Below are positions 1-8,479 of a stretch of 64,000 nt of DNA, piece after piece. The notes below the pieces were generated by a model. It did no database searches. It was not told the DNA's origin and saw only the letters and a program-made list of their open reading frames with translations. The position numbers and the translations under genes were made by a program. Source of the DNA: Salinibacterium sp. G-O1 (GTDB lineage Bacteria > Actinomycetota > Actinomycetes > Actinomycetales > Microbacteriaceae); contig NZ_JASISV010000004.1 of NCBI RefSeq assembly GCF_030063305.1, positions 279,627-343,626 on the forward strand, given 5' to 3'. Numbering within the stretch: the stretch's first letter is position 1; every line of letters begins with the position of its first letter.

Positions 1-251
1 TAGCCGGGGTGCACGGCGTCAGCGCCGGAGCGCCGGGCGACGGACAGCAGTTTTTCGATGACGAGGTAGGTTTCCGCAGACGTCGTGCCGTCGAGCGCGT
101 ACGCCTCGTCGGCGAGCTTGACGTGCCGGGCGTCCCTGTCCTGGTCTGCGTACACGGCAACGGTTGCGATGCCGCTGTCTTTTGCAGCGCGGACGACGCG
201 CACTGCGATCTCTCCACGGTTGGCGATGAGTACCTTCGTGATGCGAGCCAT
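1..251 (-). CDS. accA: Biotin carboxylase subunit of acyl-CoA carboxylase, N-terminal part
   Basis: Partial gene running off the left edge; 83 codons are visible from an ATG at 249-251. The translated start reads [20 protein letters not shown], the hallmark N-terminus of the biotin carboxylase domain (IANRGEIA), followed by a Rossmann-like pre-ATP-grasp segment ending near DAVHPGY. The full protein in this family also carries a biotin carboxyl carrier domain and carboxylates biotin with ATP and bicarbonate. It would partner the beta and epsilon subunits encoded at 5777-7605. Upstream on its own strand lie a TAAGCT box and an AGGTA sequence within about 14 bases of the start. Only the first ~14% of the usual length is present, so the acyl specificity cannot be judged. 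Confidence 0.93.
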   Translation of the reverse strand, partial: MARITKVLIANRGEIAVRVVRAAKDSGIATVAVYADQDRDARHVKLADEAYALDGTTSAETYLVIEKLLSVARRSGADAVHPG

Positions 252-330
252 AGTTACCTAGCTTAGGTGTGAGGGCGCTGAGGCCTTTGGTTGGTAGAAA
301 CAAAAACAGCGGGAGCCGGGGTGCGGGTTT

Positions 331-954
331 CTACAGCTCCTGACGATTCCACAGGGTATGCCACGGAACGTCGAACTCGAGAAGCAGGGTGCGCACCAGG
401 GCGACAGACAGTCCGACGACGGCGTGCGGGTCGCCGTCGACCCTGGAGATGAAGGGCGCGCCGAGGCTGTCGATGGTGAAGGCACCGGCGACCTGCAGCG
501 GTTCACCGGTGGCAACGTATGCGTCGATTTCCTCGTCGGTGATCGTGTCGGCAAAGGTGACGGATGCCGTTGACACTCCACCGACGGCCCGACCCAGTGT
601 GCCGCCTCGGTGGTCGATCAGCCAGTGACCCGAGTGCAGCATCCCCGTGCGCCCGCGTTGTGCACGCCAGCGCTCGCGGGCGACCTCAGGCAGGTGCGGC
701 TTGCCGTAGAGCGTTCCGTCGATCTCGAAGGCGGAATCTCCCCCGAGGATGAATCCGTCGATCGGTGAGCGGCCGACGACCGCCTCGGCTTTGGCTCGTG
801 CGAGCAGCTGGACGAGCGCGGGGCCGCTCAGTGGTCCCGCAGTCGCGGCGACGGCATCCTCATCCACACCGGATGACAGCAGCACGGGTTCGACCCCCAC
901 CGCGCGGAGGGTCGCGAGTCGCGCCGGAGACGTTGACGCGAGGTACAGCCGCAC
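331..954 (-). CDS. maf: Maf-family nucleotide pyrophosphatase
   Basis: 207-residue protein. The start LYLASTSPARLATLR is the Maf signature (S-x-S-P-R near the N-terminus), and the internal GGDSAFEIDGTLYGKP matches the conserved D-x-x-x-x-x-G-x-x-x-x-K-P segment. Maf proteins hydrolyse non-canonical or modified nucleoside triphosphates (dTTP/UTP-type or m7GTP-type) and have been linked to septum formation arrest. I chose the GTG at 952-954 because AGGAG lies just before it and the family begins with M-R-L-Y-L-A-S-x-S-P-R; a TTG at 975 in frame would add seven residues. It is divergent from the methyltransferase at 975, with only 20 bases between them. It sits next to the acyl-CoA carboxylase genes, as in mycobacteria. 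Confidence 0.93.
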   Translation of the reverse strand: MRLYLASTSPARLATLRAVGVEPVLLSSGVDEDAVAATAGPLSGPALVQLLARAKAEAVVGRSPIDGFILGGDSAFEIDGTLYGKPHLPEVARERWRAQRGRTGMLHSGHWLIDHRGGTLGRAVGGVSTASVTFADTITDEEIDAYVATGEPLQVAGAFTIDSLGAPFISRVDGDPHAVVGLSVALVRTLLLEFDVPWHTLWNRQEL

Positions 955-962
955 GGTGCTCC

Positions 963-968
963 TATGCT
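963..968 (+). promoter_or_regulatory. Putative -10 box of a leaderless promoter
   Basis: TATGCT lies exactly six bases before the ATG at 975, so transcription would begin at or next to the start codon. No convincing -35 element was seen. The spacing is shared with six other genes in the window. Confidence 0.55.
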
Positions 969-974
969 CGAACA

Positions 975-2216
975 ATGGGTGAATTCGCAGGCAGGTCGAT
1001 CGAGGTCGACGTTACCAACATTGCACATGGCGGAGTTTCGGTCGCACGCCACGACGGACGGGTCGTGTTTGTGGCTGACGCGATCCCGGGGGAGCGGGTG
1101 GTCGCGAGGGTGAGCGAAGACTCCAAGAAGTCGTTCTGGCGCGCCGAGACCGTATCGGTGGTGTCGCCGAGCGAGCATCGCCAGCCCCACGTCTGGAGTG
1201 CCGCATCCATCGACCGCGACCCGGCAGACCGGGCCGGCGGCGCAGAATTCGGCCACATCAACCTGGCGCACCAACGTGAACTGAAGCGGCAGGTGCTCGC
1301 AGAATCGCTGCAGCGCATGGCGAAGGTCGAAAGCGACGTTCAGGTCGAGGCGCTGCCCGGCGACGAGGAACGCGGCGGCACAGGATGGCGCACCCGGGTC
1401 AGGCTGCATGTCGACGACACCGGGCGCGCCGGCCCGTTCGCGGCCCGATCCCACCGGGTCATCCCTGTCAGCGAGCTTCCGCTGGCGACCGATGAGTTGT
1501 CGGCCGCGGCACCGCTCGACCAGGACTTCACCGGATCGGAGCACGTCGACGTGCTCGCGCCGTCGTCAGGAGGCGTCCGGCTGATCATCGGCGGCAAGAA
1601 GGCCCAGAAGCGCAGCACGATCACAGAGATCGTGGGCGACCGGGAATTCCGGTTGGCCGATTCCGGCTTCTGGCAGGTGCATCGAAACGCCGCGGAAACC
1701 CTCACGAAGGCGGTGCAGGATGCGGTGGATCCCGAGAGATTCGACCCGCAGGCCCACAACCTCGACCTTTACGGCGGTGTGGGGTTGCTTGCGGCCGCCA
1801 TCGCGGACAGGTTCGGACCGGCCACCAGGATCACCACGGTGGAGAGTGACGCCATCGCGACCGACTACGCGGCAGACAACCTCGCCGAGTGGATCGGCGC
1901 GCGATCCGAGACCGCCAGGGTCGAACGCTGGGTTCGCGATCTTGCCGCATCGGCCAGCGCAACGGAAAAGTCGCGGCTCGCCAGGGCGACCGTCGTACTC
2001 GACCCTCCGCGCTCGGGTGCCGGCCGCGACGTCGTCGCATCCGTCGCCTCCCTCGCCCCGGCCCAGGTCATCTACGTGGCCTGCGACCCGGTTGCCTTCG
2101 CCCGCGACGTCGATTTCTTCGCGGGCCACGGCTACACGCTCACGGGCCTGAGGGCGTTCGATCTTTTCCCGAACACTCACCACGTCGAGGCGGTAGGAAC
2201 GCTGTCACGAACCTGA
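975..2216 (+). CDS. TRAM-domain RNA (uracil-5)-methyltransferase, RumA/TrmA-like
   Basis: 413-residue protein. The N-terminal ~60 residues form a TRAM-type RNA-binding beta-barrel (IEVDVTNIAHGGVSVA, PGERVVARV). The C-terminal half is a class I SAM methyltransferase: motif I LDLYGGVGLLAAAI, motif IV LDPPRSG, and the ACDPVAFARD segment carrying the catalytic cysteine of the RNA m5U family. I see no CxxxxxCxxC iron-sulfur cluster motif of the RumA type. The likely job is C5 methylation of a uridine in rRNA or tRNA; which one cannot be told. The start at 975 is supported by the leaderless box. A longer upstream reading frame crosses the maf gene and is not credible. Monocistronic, with a response regulator following 78 bases later. 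Confidence 0.9.
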   Translation: MGEFAGRSIEVDVTNIAHGGVSVARHDGRVVFVADAIPGERVVARVSEDSKKSFWRAETVSVVSPSEHRQPHVWSAASIDRDPADRAGGAEFGHINLAHQRELKRQVLAESLQRMAKVESDVQVEALPGDEERGGTGWRTRVRLHVDDTGRAGPFAARSHRVIPVSELPLATDELSAAAPLDQDFTGSEHVDVLAPSSGGVRLIIGGKKAQKRSTITEIVGDREFRLADSGFWQVHRNAAETLTKAVQDAVDPERFDPQAHNLDLYGGVGLLAAAIADRFGPATRITTVESDAIATDYAADNLAEWIGARSETARVERWVRDLAASASATEKSRLARATVVLDPPRSGAGRDVVASVASLAPAQVIYVACDPVAFARDVDFFAGHGYTLTGLRAFDLFPNTHHVEAVGTLSRT

Positions 2217-2294
2217 CCTTGCGCGGGAGTCGACGCAAAGTTGGCTCGCCGCAGAGTTACGATGGACTATTGCCCCTGCGAGATCGGAAATGTT

Positions 2295-2999
2295 TTGAAT
2301 GAAACTACCGTGACCGACGCTCCGGCACCGCTCAGCATGTCGGGCGTGAGGGTCGCCGTGGTCGACGACCACGAGTCGGTACGTCTCGGTCTGAAGGCTG
2401 CGTTTATTGATCAGGGATATGACTTCCTGGTCGAAGCAGCGACGGTTGACGAGTTCGTCGAGCGTTTGGCCGGCCGCGAAGTGGATGTGGTCGTGCTCGA
2501 CCTTTCCCTCGGCGACGGTTCGACTGTCACTGACAATGTGAAGCGCGTGCAGGCCACCGGTTCCGCGGTGCTCGTCCACAGCATCGCCGACCGGGTCGCG
2601 AGCGTCCGTGAGGCACTCGCCGCCGGTGCAGCGGGAGTCATCCCCAAGTCGTCGTCGACGCGTACCGTGCTCGCTGCCGCAGCGACCGTCGCCAGGGGTG
2701 ACGTGCTCAACAACCTCGAGTGGGCCACCGCGATCGATGCAGACCGTGACTTCGCGAAAGCCCAGCTCGGGCGCCGCGAACGCGAGATCCTGCATCTGTA
2801 TGCATCGGGATTGCCGCTGAAACTCGCAGCCCAGCAACTGGGTATCGGGTATTCCACCGCACGTGAGTACCTGGACCGCATCCGAGTGAAGTATGTCGAG
2901 GTCGGTCGCCCAGCACCCACGAAGGTCGACCTCTTGCGCCGAGCTGTAGAAGACGGCATCCTCCCAGGGCTCGACTCGGATGGCGGAGATGGCAGGTAG
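2295..2999 (+). CDS. NarL/LuxR-type response regulator
   Basis: 234-residue protein if started at the TTG at 2295, which has GGAAA about six bases upstream; GTG 2310 and ATG 2337 are alternatives, the last giving a start right before the receiver domain. Receiver domain: the acidic pair in VAVVDDHESVR, phospho-acceptor Asp in VVLDLSLGDGS, and the switch lysine in GVIPKSSS. The C-terminal LuxR-type helix-turn-helix reads LGRREREILHLYASGLPLK and then AAQQLGIGYSTAREYLDRIR. It overlaps the histidine kinase gene by 20 bases and would be its partner. The DNA target and signal are unknown. A TACGAT box at 2258-2263 could be its -10 element. Confidence 0.9.
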   Translation: MNETTVTDAPAPLSMSGVRVAVVDDHESVRLGLKAAFIDQGYDFLVEAATVDEFVERLAGREVDVVVLDLSLGDGSTVTDNVKRVQATGSAVLVHSIADRVASVREALAAGAAGVIPKSSSTRTVLAAAATVARGDVLNNLEWATAIDADRDFAKAQLGRREREILHLYASGLPLKLAAQQLGIGYSTAREYLDRIRVKYVEVGRPAPTKVDLLRRAVEDGILPGLDSDGGDGR

Positions 3000-4257
3000 C
3001 GGCGTCGCCGTCGGCCCGCTTCCGCAAATCAAGCAGCCGCGCAACCCGATCAGCCGCAAGCAGGTTGAGAAGGTAATCTCCCGCAGTGTCGCGGGCTTTG
3101 GCATCGTCTTCGGGGCGCAGATGATTCCCTGGCTGCAGGGACAGATGGACGGGGCGTATCCCGTCTGGTTGTGGATAGTCGTCCCAGCGCTGTTCGGCTC
3201 GCTCATCATCGTGCTGGTGATGTCGATCGTGCAGGTGGCAGTGCGTGCGGCGCACGCACTGTTCACCGTTGTCTATATGGGCGCGCTTGTCACCTGGCCG
3301 TTCGCCGTCATTCCCGGGGTGGAGGTCTTTCAGGGCATCCATTGGCTTAACTACCTGATCACTGTCGCCACGGCAATGGCCGCCATCGCCTACAGCACGC
3401 GCGTCGGCATCATCTACCTGGTGGCCGCGCCAACGATCTACACCCTGGTGCGCATGACGGAACAGGGTGGTAGCGCCTCGTGGGAACTCGCCGTCGTTGA
3501 GGGCGTCTACGCGTTCATCCTTGGCGCCGCGATCCAGATCATTGTGACCATGCTGCGGCAGGCCGCAACGAAGGTCGACAACGCTCAGGCGAACGCTCTC
3601 GACCGGTACGGTTTCGCGGTGCGTCAGCACGCGATGGAGGTCGAACGCGTCGAGGTCGATTCGATCGTTCACGACAGCGTGTTGACGACGTTTATCTCGG
3701 CGGCGCGTGCGCACACGGACCAGGCCCAGGCGCTGGCGGCCACCATGGCCGGCAACGCGATCGGGCATCTCAGGGACGCCGCAGCCGTAAACCCCGATGA
3801 CGGCACCATGGTGCGTTATTCGGTGCTCGCGGGGAGGATCAGGGAGAGCGTGTCTGAGCTGTCCGCCCCGTTCGCCGTCACCGTGCGCAATCCGGGAAGC
3901 GGCTCGATGCCGGCCCAGGCGGCAGACGCCGTCCACTCGGCTGCGGTGCAGGCGATGATGAACAGCCTGCAGCACGCGGGGGAGGACGCTGGATCCCGCT
4001 GGGTCACGGTGCGCGGGCGAACTCCAAACTGTATCGAGGTCGTCGTGGGCGACGCGGGTGCAGGGTTCGAGCTCTCCGGCATCTCGAATGAGCGGCTCGG
4101 AGTGCGGATGTCGCTCGTCGAGCGCGTCGCCAATGCTGGCGGGCTTACGACCATCGACACAGCGCCAGGCAAGGGCACCGTCGTTACCGTTCGCTGGCCA
4201 GCGGGGCCCGCCCCAGCCCCGATCGACGTAGTCACTCACGACGGAGGGTCACGATGA
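2980..4257 (+). CDS. Membrane sensor histidine kinase, NarL-system type
   Basis: 425-residue protein. The first ~190 residues carry about five to six hydrophobic segments with no obvious extracytoplasmic sensing domain. The dimerisation helix holds the presumed phospho-acceptor His in EVDSIVHDSVLTT, a divergent form of the HisKA_3 motif. The C-terminal HATPase domain shows an N-box (AVQAMMNSLQHAGE), a G1 box (VVGDAGAGFE) and a G2 region (RLGVRMSLVERVANAGG). The gene overlaps the response regulator upstream and, by four bases (ATGA at 4254), the membrane protein downstream, so all three are likely co-transcribed and translationally coupled. The many hydrophobic helices suggest sensing of a membrane or cell-wall state; this is inference. 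Confidence 0.88.
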   Translation: MAEMAGSGVAVGPLPQIKQPRNPISRKQVEKVISRSVAGFGIVFGAQMIPWLQGQMDGAYPVWLWIVVPALFGSLIIVLVMSIVQVAVRAAHALFTVVYMGALVTWPFAVIPGVEVFQGIHWLNYLITVATAMAAIAYSTRVGIIYLVAAPTIYTLVRMTEQGGSASWELAVVEGVYAFILGAAIQIIVTMLRQAATKVDNAQANALDRYGFAVRQHAMEVERVEVDSIVHDSVLTTFISAARAHTDQAQALAATMAGNAIGHLRDAAAVNPDDGTMVRYSVLAGRIRESVSELSAPFAVTVRNPGSGSMPAQAADAVHSAAVQAMMNSLQHAGEDAGSRWVTVRGRTPNCIEVVVGDAGAGFELSGISNERLGVRMSLVERVANAGGLTTIDTAPGKGTVVTVRWPAGPAPAPIDVVTHDGGSR

Positions 4258-5303
4258 ATATCTCTGTACCCCGATACATGTTCATCAGCATCGCCGCGTT
4301 GTTTTCTGCGTTCCACATCCTGCTCGCGGTCTTCACGATCGACCAGCCACGGGCCGTGGGCCCGATTTTCGTTGCGATGGCCATCTACGGAATCGCCACC
4401 ATCATCAGCCTCCTGCCGTTCGGGCCCGCCCGCATGCCGATTCCGATGGCGGCCTTCAATTTTGCCGTCGTCATCGCGATCACCCTGCTCGTCGCCAACG
4501 AGCTGGATTTTGCTCGCCCCGGCGGCGCCGGCTACTCAAGCTGGTACGTGGCGGCCAGCGGCACACTGCTCACGATCACCTCAACACGCGGAAGGCACAC
4601 CTTCGCGTGGCTCGGTATCGGATTCCTCGTGGTGCACACGATCGCGATCGTGGGGGATGTCGGCCCTGCGGGAATCTTCAGCCTCGGAATTGTCGGCAGC
4701 GCGTCGTGGGTGGGCGTGTCGCACCTGCTGAGCGTGGCCATGGCCAAGGCCTCCAAAGACGCACAACGGTTCGCTCTGGCCGAGCGCGAAGCGACGGATT
4801 GGCAGGCAGCCCAGGACGCGCACGTGCATGAGCGTCAATTCCGGCTTGGGCAGACCAGCGCGATGGCCCTGGACATGCTGCAGCAGATCCAGGCGAGCGA
4901 GGGGCGGCTCACTGAGCTGCAACGCAACGAGTGTCTCTACCTCGAGGGTGCCATCCGCGATGAGATTCGTGGCAGGAAGCTGCTGAATGACGCGGTGCGC
5001 GAAGAGGTGATGCTGGCTCGCCGGCGTGGGGCTACTGTGACACTGCTCGATGAGGGTGGAATCGACGACCTCTCAGATGACGAGTTCGAGAGAGTGCTCA
5101 ACAGGCTCGCACTGGCGATTCGCGAGAGCAACGCCGACAAGATCATCGCCCGCACGGTTCCCGAGGGATCCGATGTCGCCGTGACGGTGGTCGGCCTGCG
5201 AAGCTTTGCGGACAGTGAGTCCGTGGCCCTCGATCAGGATTCGCTCGAAGACGACGAGGTTGACCTGTGGCTCGAGATCCCACGAGTGCCGGTCACGCCG
5301 TAG
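4254..5303 (+). CDS. Membrane protein with degenerate histidine-kinase-like cytoplasmic half
   Basis: 349-residue protein, third gene of the two-component operon, with ATGA start/stop overlap. Residues 1-165 hold about five transmembrane segments arranged like those of the kinase upstream. A charged, probably coiled-coil linker follows (residues ~165-230). The C-terminal ~110 residues contain FERVLNRLALAIRESNADK, which looks like an N-box helix, and a terminal beta-strand VDLWLEIPRV like the last strand of an HATPase fold. No phospho-acceptor His, DxGxG or GxG box is visible. I read it as a catalytically dead kinase paralogue that may regulate the kinase; the fold assignment is inference. No family name was recognised. 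Confidence 0.7.
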   Translation: MNISVPRYMFISIAALFSAFHILLAVFTIDQPRAVGPIFVAMAIYGIATIISLLPFGPARMPIPMAAFNFAVVIAITLLVANELDFARPGGAGYSSWYVAASGTLLTITSTRGRHTFAWLGIGFLVVHTIAIVGDVGPAGIFSLGIVGSASWVGVSHLLSVAMAKASKDAQRFALAEREATDWQAAQDAHVHERQFRLGQTSAMALDMLQQIQASEGRLTELQRNECLYLEGAIRDEIRGRKLLNDAVREEVMLARRRGATVTLLDEGGIDDLSDDEFERVLNRLALAIRESNADKIIARTVPEGSDVAVTVVGLRSFADSESVALDQDSLEDDEVDLWLEIPRVPVTP

Positions 5304-5340
5304 GCCCGGTTGCCCCGTAGGCGCTGCCCGGGAAATAGCA

Positions 5341-5381
5341 GAAGGGCCGAAGTGGCTCAGTGAGCACTTCTTCGGCCCTTC
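5341..5381. terminator. Hairpin after the two-component operon
   Basis: An 11-base stem GAAGGGCCGAA / TTCGGCCCTTC, extended by GTG/CAC across a three-base bulge, begins 38 bases after the stop codon. There is no run of T after it on either strand, so it is a terminator-like structure rather than a canonical intrinsic terminator. Confidence 0.6.
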
Positions 5382-5390
5382 GCTAAATTC

Positions 5391-5427
5391 CGAGTCAGGG
5401 CGATAACCCGAATATCGCCCTGACTCG
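5391..5427. terminator. Second, perfect 14-bp hairpin
   Basis: CGAGTCAGGGCGAT at 5391-5404 and its exact complement at 5414-5427 enclose a nine-base loop. It lies ten bases after the first hairpin. It is symmetrical in use, so it could stop transcripts from either side of this convergent gap. No T-tract. Confidence 0.6.
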
Positions 5428-5761
5428 CCCCCATATCATCGGCGCGCTTACCCTAGTCCGCCGATGAATGGTGGTGTCGATCACAATGTGAGACACCTAG
5501 CAATAACAACTATGCAGTGATCCGATGATGATGAAAAGTCGTCTCTTTGGGGGACGGTCGGGGGACAATGTGCCGGCAGGGGTGAGAATATCCACCGTAT
5601 TGGCGCGATTTCACCCGTCGGATGTACGGAAAACCGGGGTACGTGCCCTCGATGGATGCGCTTTCCGGCAGGAATTCGGGCAAAGTTCGGGGGATTTGCA
5701 CTGGAGAACCTGCGGATTTCGTTGCCACGAGGCCGCCAATATGCAGCATCCGCAACTCTGA
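5428..5761. other. Gene-free stretch between convergent genes
   Basis: About 330 bases with no convincing gene. A 78-codon frame from the ATG at 5525 and a reverse frame ending at 5510 are both rich in His, Cys and Arg in the way of chance translations, lack ribosome-binding sites and match nothing I know. The composition is less biased than the neighbouring genes. No riboswitch or known RNA fold was recognised. Confidence 0.5.
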
Positions 5762-5776
5762 CCCCCGTTTAGGGGG
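5762..5776 (-). terminator. Hairpin directly after accE
   Basis: CCCCC at 5762-5766 and GGGGG at 5772-5776 pair around a GTTTA loop. On the minus strand it begins at the base after the accE stop codon. It is short and has no T-tract, so its role as a terminator is tentative. Confidence 0.4.
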
Positions 5777-6004
5777 CTATCCGGAGAAATTGCGCCACAT
5801 GCCGGGCCCGGGCGAGAGCGGGGTGCGGATGGCCCGCTGACTGCGCTGCCAGCCCGATACGCGCGCTGCCGCATCGACAGCCATATCGTCGGCTAGCTCG
5901 TCGAGGGAGCCCTGGATGACCGCGGTCACCGCCGCCACCTCCTCGGGCGTGATGCCCGGTGACACGATCCGCAGGTCGATCGCGCCGCGTTCCGGCTGGG
6001 TCAC
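5777..6004 (-). CDS. accE: Acyl-CoA carboxylase epsilon subunit
   Basis: 75-residue protein starting at a GTG that overlaps the accD stop by four bases (GTGA). Members of this actinobacterial family are short, poorly conserved and contain an [23 protein letters not shown] segment near the N-terminus, as here, followed by a Trp-bearing tail ([10 protein letters not shown]). The subunit stabilises the alpha-beta acyl/propionyl-CoA carboxylase complex and raises its activity. The identification rests on that motif plus its position immediately after accD. The length is typical. Confidence 0.85.
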   Translation of the reverse strand: MTQPERGAIDLRIVSPGITPEEVAAVTAVIQGSLDELADDMAVDAAARVSGWQRSQRAIRTPLSPGPGMWRNFSG

Positions 6005-7605
6005 AGCGGAATGTTCCCGTGCTTCTTGGCTGGCATCGACGATCGTTTCGTTCTCAACGCACGCAGCGCCTTGACGACAGCCACTCGGGTCGCCGCCGGC
6101 TCGATCACGCCGTCGAGCTCGCCGCGCTCAGCGGCGAGGAACGGGGATGCCACGTTGTAGGTGTACTCGTTGGCCAGACGTGCGCGTACCGCCGCGACAT
6201 CCTCTCCTGCGGCCTCTGCTGCCTTGATCTCGCCGCGGTAGAGGATGTTGACGGCGCCCTGTCCGCCCATGACGGCGATTTCGGCGGTCGGCCAGGCGTA
6301 GTTGAGGTCGGCGCCCATCTGCTTGGAGCCCATCACGATGTACGCGCCGCCGTAGGCCTTGCGGGTGATGACAGTCACCAGCGGCACGGTTGCCTCCGCG
6401 TAGGCGTACAGCAGCTTCGCGCCGCGACGGATGACGCCGGTCCACTCCTGGTCGGTGCCGGGCAGGTAGCCAGGAACGTCGACGAGGGTGAGGATCGGGA
6501 TGCTGAACGCGTCGCAGAAGCGCAGGAACCGCGCGGCCTTTTCGCCCGCTTCGATGTTGAGAGTGCCTGCCATCGCCTGCGGCTGGTTGGCGATAACACC
6601 CACGGTGCGACCCTCGACGCGACCGAAGCCGACGACGATGTTGGGGGCGTACAGCGGCTGCGTCTCGAGGAAATCGCCGTTGTCGACGATGTGCTCGATG
6701 ATCGTCTTCACGTCGTACGGCTGGTTGGGGCTGTCCGGGATGATCGTGTTGAGCTTGCGATCCTCATCCGTGATCTCGAGCTCCACTTCGCTCTCGTAAA
6801 CGATGGGCTCGGCCAGGTTGTTGTCCGGAAGGAATCCGAGCAGGGTCCGCGCATAGTCGAGTGCGTCATCCTCGTCGCTTGCAAGGTAGTGCGAGACACC
6901 GGAGATCTTGTTGTGCGTGAGGGCGCCGCCCAGCTCCTCCATGCCCACATCCTCGCCGGTGACGGTCTTGATGACGTCGGGGCCCGTGACGAACATCTGC
7001 GAGGTCTTGTCGACCATGATCACGAAGTCGGTCAGGGCGGGGGAGTACACCGCGCCACCGGCAGCAGGGCCCATGACGATCGAGATCTGCGGGATGACAC
7101 CCGATGCCTGGGTGTTGCGGCGGAAGATCTCGCCGTACTTGCCGAGGGCGACGACGCCCTCCTGGATGCGGGCGCCACCGGAGTCGAGCATGCCGATGAT
7201 GGGAACACCAGTCTTGATGGCGTGATCCATCACCTTGATGATCTTCTCGCCGGCGACCTCGCCGAGAGAACCACCGAAGATGGTGAAGTCCTGGGAGTAC
7301 ACCGCTACCTGGCGGCCGTGGATCGTGCCGAGCCCGGTCACCACTGCGTCGCCATATGGCCGCTTCTTCTCCATGCCGAACGCGTGCGTGCGGTGGCGCA
7401 CAAATTCGTCGAGCTCGACGAACGACCCGTGGTCGAGAAGCTGCTCGATGCGCTCGCGGGCGGTCTTCTTGCCCTTCGAATGCTGTTTCTCGATGGCGGC
7501 TTCACCGCTCGCGGTGACCGCCTCGTGGTACCTCACCTTGAGGTCAGCGATGCGGCCTGCGGTCGTCGTCAGGTCAGGGATGTGTGGTGCGGCGTCGGAA
7601 GTCAC
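6001..7605 (-). CDS. accD: Acyl-CoA/propionyl-CoA carboxylase beta (carboxyltransferase) subunit
   Basis: 534-residue protein with the two crotonase-like carboxyltransferase domains. Visible family segments: [19 protein letters not shown] near residue 50, [18 protein letters not shown], the oxyanion-forming [28 protein letters not shown], and in the C-terminal domain [12 protein letters not shown] and [11 protein letters not shown]. It transfers the carboxyl group from biotin to propionyl- or acetyl-CoA, feeding fatty-acid and methyl-branched lipid synthesis. The GTG start at 7603-7605 is preceded by a TAAAGT box at six bases. It overlaps accE; birA is divergent 76 bases away; the biotin carboxylase gene is about 5.7 kb to the left. 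Substrate preference is not decided here. Confidence 0.95.
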   Translation of the reverse strand: MTSDAAPHIPDLTTTAGRIADLKVRYHEAVTASGEAAIEKQHSKGKKTARERIEQLLDHGSFVELDEFVRHRTHAFGMEKKRPYGDAVVTGLGTIHGRQVAVYSQDFTIFGGSLGEVAGEKIIKVMDHAIKTGVPIIGMLDSGGARIQEGVVALGKYGEIFRRNTQASGVIPQISIVMGPAAGGAVYSPALTDFVIMVDKTSQMFVTGPDVIKTVTGEDVGMEELGGALTHNKISGVSHYLASDEDDALDYARTLLGFLPDNNLAEPIVYESEVELEITDEDRKLNTIIPDSPNQPYDVKTIIEHIVDNGDFLETQPLYAPNIVVGFGRVEGRTVGVIANQPQAMAGTLNIEAGEKAARFLRFCDAFSIPILTLVDVPGYLPGTDQEWTGVIRRGAKLLYAYAEATVPLVTVITRKAYGGAYIVMGSKQMGADLNYAWPTAEIAVMGGQGAVNILYRGEIKAAEAAGEDVAAVRARLANEYTYNVASPFLAAERGELDGVIEPAATRVAVVKALRALRTKRSSMPAKKHGNIPL

Positions 7606-7611
7606 CTTGTC

Positions 7612-7617
7612 ACTTTA
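7612..7617 (-). promoter_or_regulatory. Putative -10 box of a leaderless accD promoter
   Basis: On the minus strand TAAAGT, six bases (gacaag), then the GTG start. No clear -35 element was found. Confidence 0.55.
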
Positions 7618-7669
7618 CCCACCAGCGAGTTGGGCATGTCGTTGGCGGAACCTTACAGAAACGGGGGCC

Positions 7670-7675
7670 TAACCT
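7670..7675 (+). promoter_or_regulatory. Putative -10 box of a leaderless birA promoter
   Basis: TAACCT, six bases, then ATG at 7682. This spacing argues for the ATG at 7682 rather than the GTG at 7676. Confidence 0.55.
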
Positions 7676-7681
7676 GTGGGG

Positions 7682-8479
7682 ATGCACCTTCCACTGTCGA
7701 ACGCGCGCGCTGCGCGGCTCGATGTGCTGCCGCGCACAGGCTCAACCAACGCCGAACTGGTGGCGCTGGCATCCGGTGGAGCCCTTGCTCACTTCTCGGT
7801 GCTGGTGACCACAGACCAGACCGCGGGGCGCGGTCGACTGGGGCGAACGTGGCTGGCTCCGGCGGGCAAGACGCTGGCGGTTTCGGTCTTTCTCGCCACC
7901 GGCGCTGTCTCGCCGGACCGTCTCGGTTGGCTGCCCCTGATCACCGGTCTTGCCATGACCCGTGCCGTCGACTCCCTGATCGATGACCACGATGTGAGCC
8001 TGAAATGGCCGAATGACGTGCACGTGGACGGTCTCAAGATCTCGGGCATCCTGGCCGAACTGATTCCGGGTGTCGGCGTCGTGATCGGTGCAGGGCTCAA
8101 CCTCACGACGACGGCGAGCGAGCTGCCGACGCCGACATCCACGTCCCTTGCCCTCAATGGATGGGGAGACGGCAGCGCCACCGCGGACGACGCGATGGTG
8201 GATGCCGCCCTCAGTGCGTACCTCGTCGAACTCGACTCGCTCTACTCGGGCCTTGCTGCCGCGGCTTTCGACGCCGACGACAGTGGCCTGCGGTCGCAGG
8301 TCGCTGCGGCATGCAGCACCATCGGACGCAGTGTCCGGGTCGATCTTCCCGACGGTGACCAGCTCTTCGGGACGGCCACCGCCATCGACGAATCCGGCAG
8401 GCTGGTGGTGTCGGGAACGAGTTTCGATGGTGTGCGGGCGATCGCGGCAGGGGACGTGACGCACCTGAGGTACGCATGA
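7682..8479 (+). CDS. birA: Biotin--[acetyl-CoA carboxylase] ligase
   Basis: 265-residue protein of the short type without an N-terminal DNA-binding domain. The biotin/ATP-binding motif is GRGRLGRTW, followed by the conserved KWPNDVHVDGLKISGILAE segment with the catalytic lysine region. The C-terminal ~50 residues form the SH3-like domain (RVDLPDGDQLFGTATAIDESG). It activates biotin to biotinyl-AMP and loads it on the carrier domain of the acyl-CoA carboxylase whose genes flank it. A GTG six bases upstream is an alternative start. It overlaps the next gene by four bases (ATGA). Confidence 0.94.
   Translation: MHLPLSNARAARLDVLPRTGSTNAELVALASGGALAHFSVLVTTDQTAGRGRLGRTWLAPAGKTLAVSVFLATGAVSPDRLGWLPLITGLAMTRAVDSLIDDHDVSLKWPNDVHVDGLKISGILAELIPGVGVVIGAGLNLTTTASELPTPTSTSLALNGWGDGSATADDAMVDAALSAYLVELDSLYSGLAAAAFDADDSGLRSQVAAACSTIGRSVRVDLPDGDQLFGTATAIDESGRLVVSGTSFDGVRAIAAGDVTHLRYA

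Noticed and set aside
2707..4239. 510-codon minus-strand frame opposite the histidine kinase
   Set aside because: Antisense to a gene with clear HATPase motifs; composition typical of a shadow frame.
5525..5761. 78-codon frame in the convergent gap
   Set aside because: No ribosome-binding site, an odd composition (many Arg, Cys and His) and no resemblance to a known small protein.
5959..7986. 675-codon open frame opposite accD
   Set aside because: It is antisense to a certain accD gene. High GC content leaves long stop-free frames opposite real genes; its residue composition is rich in Arg, Asp, His and Val with no motif.
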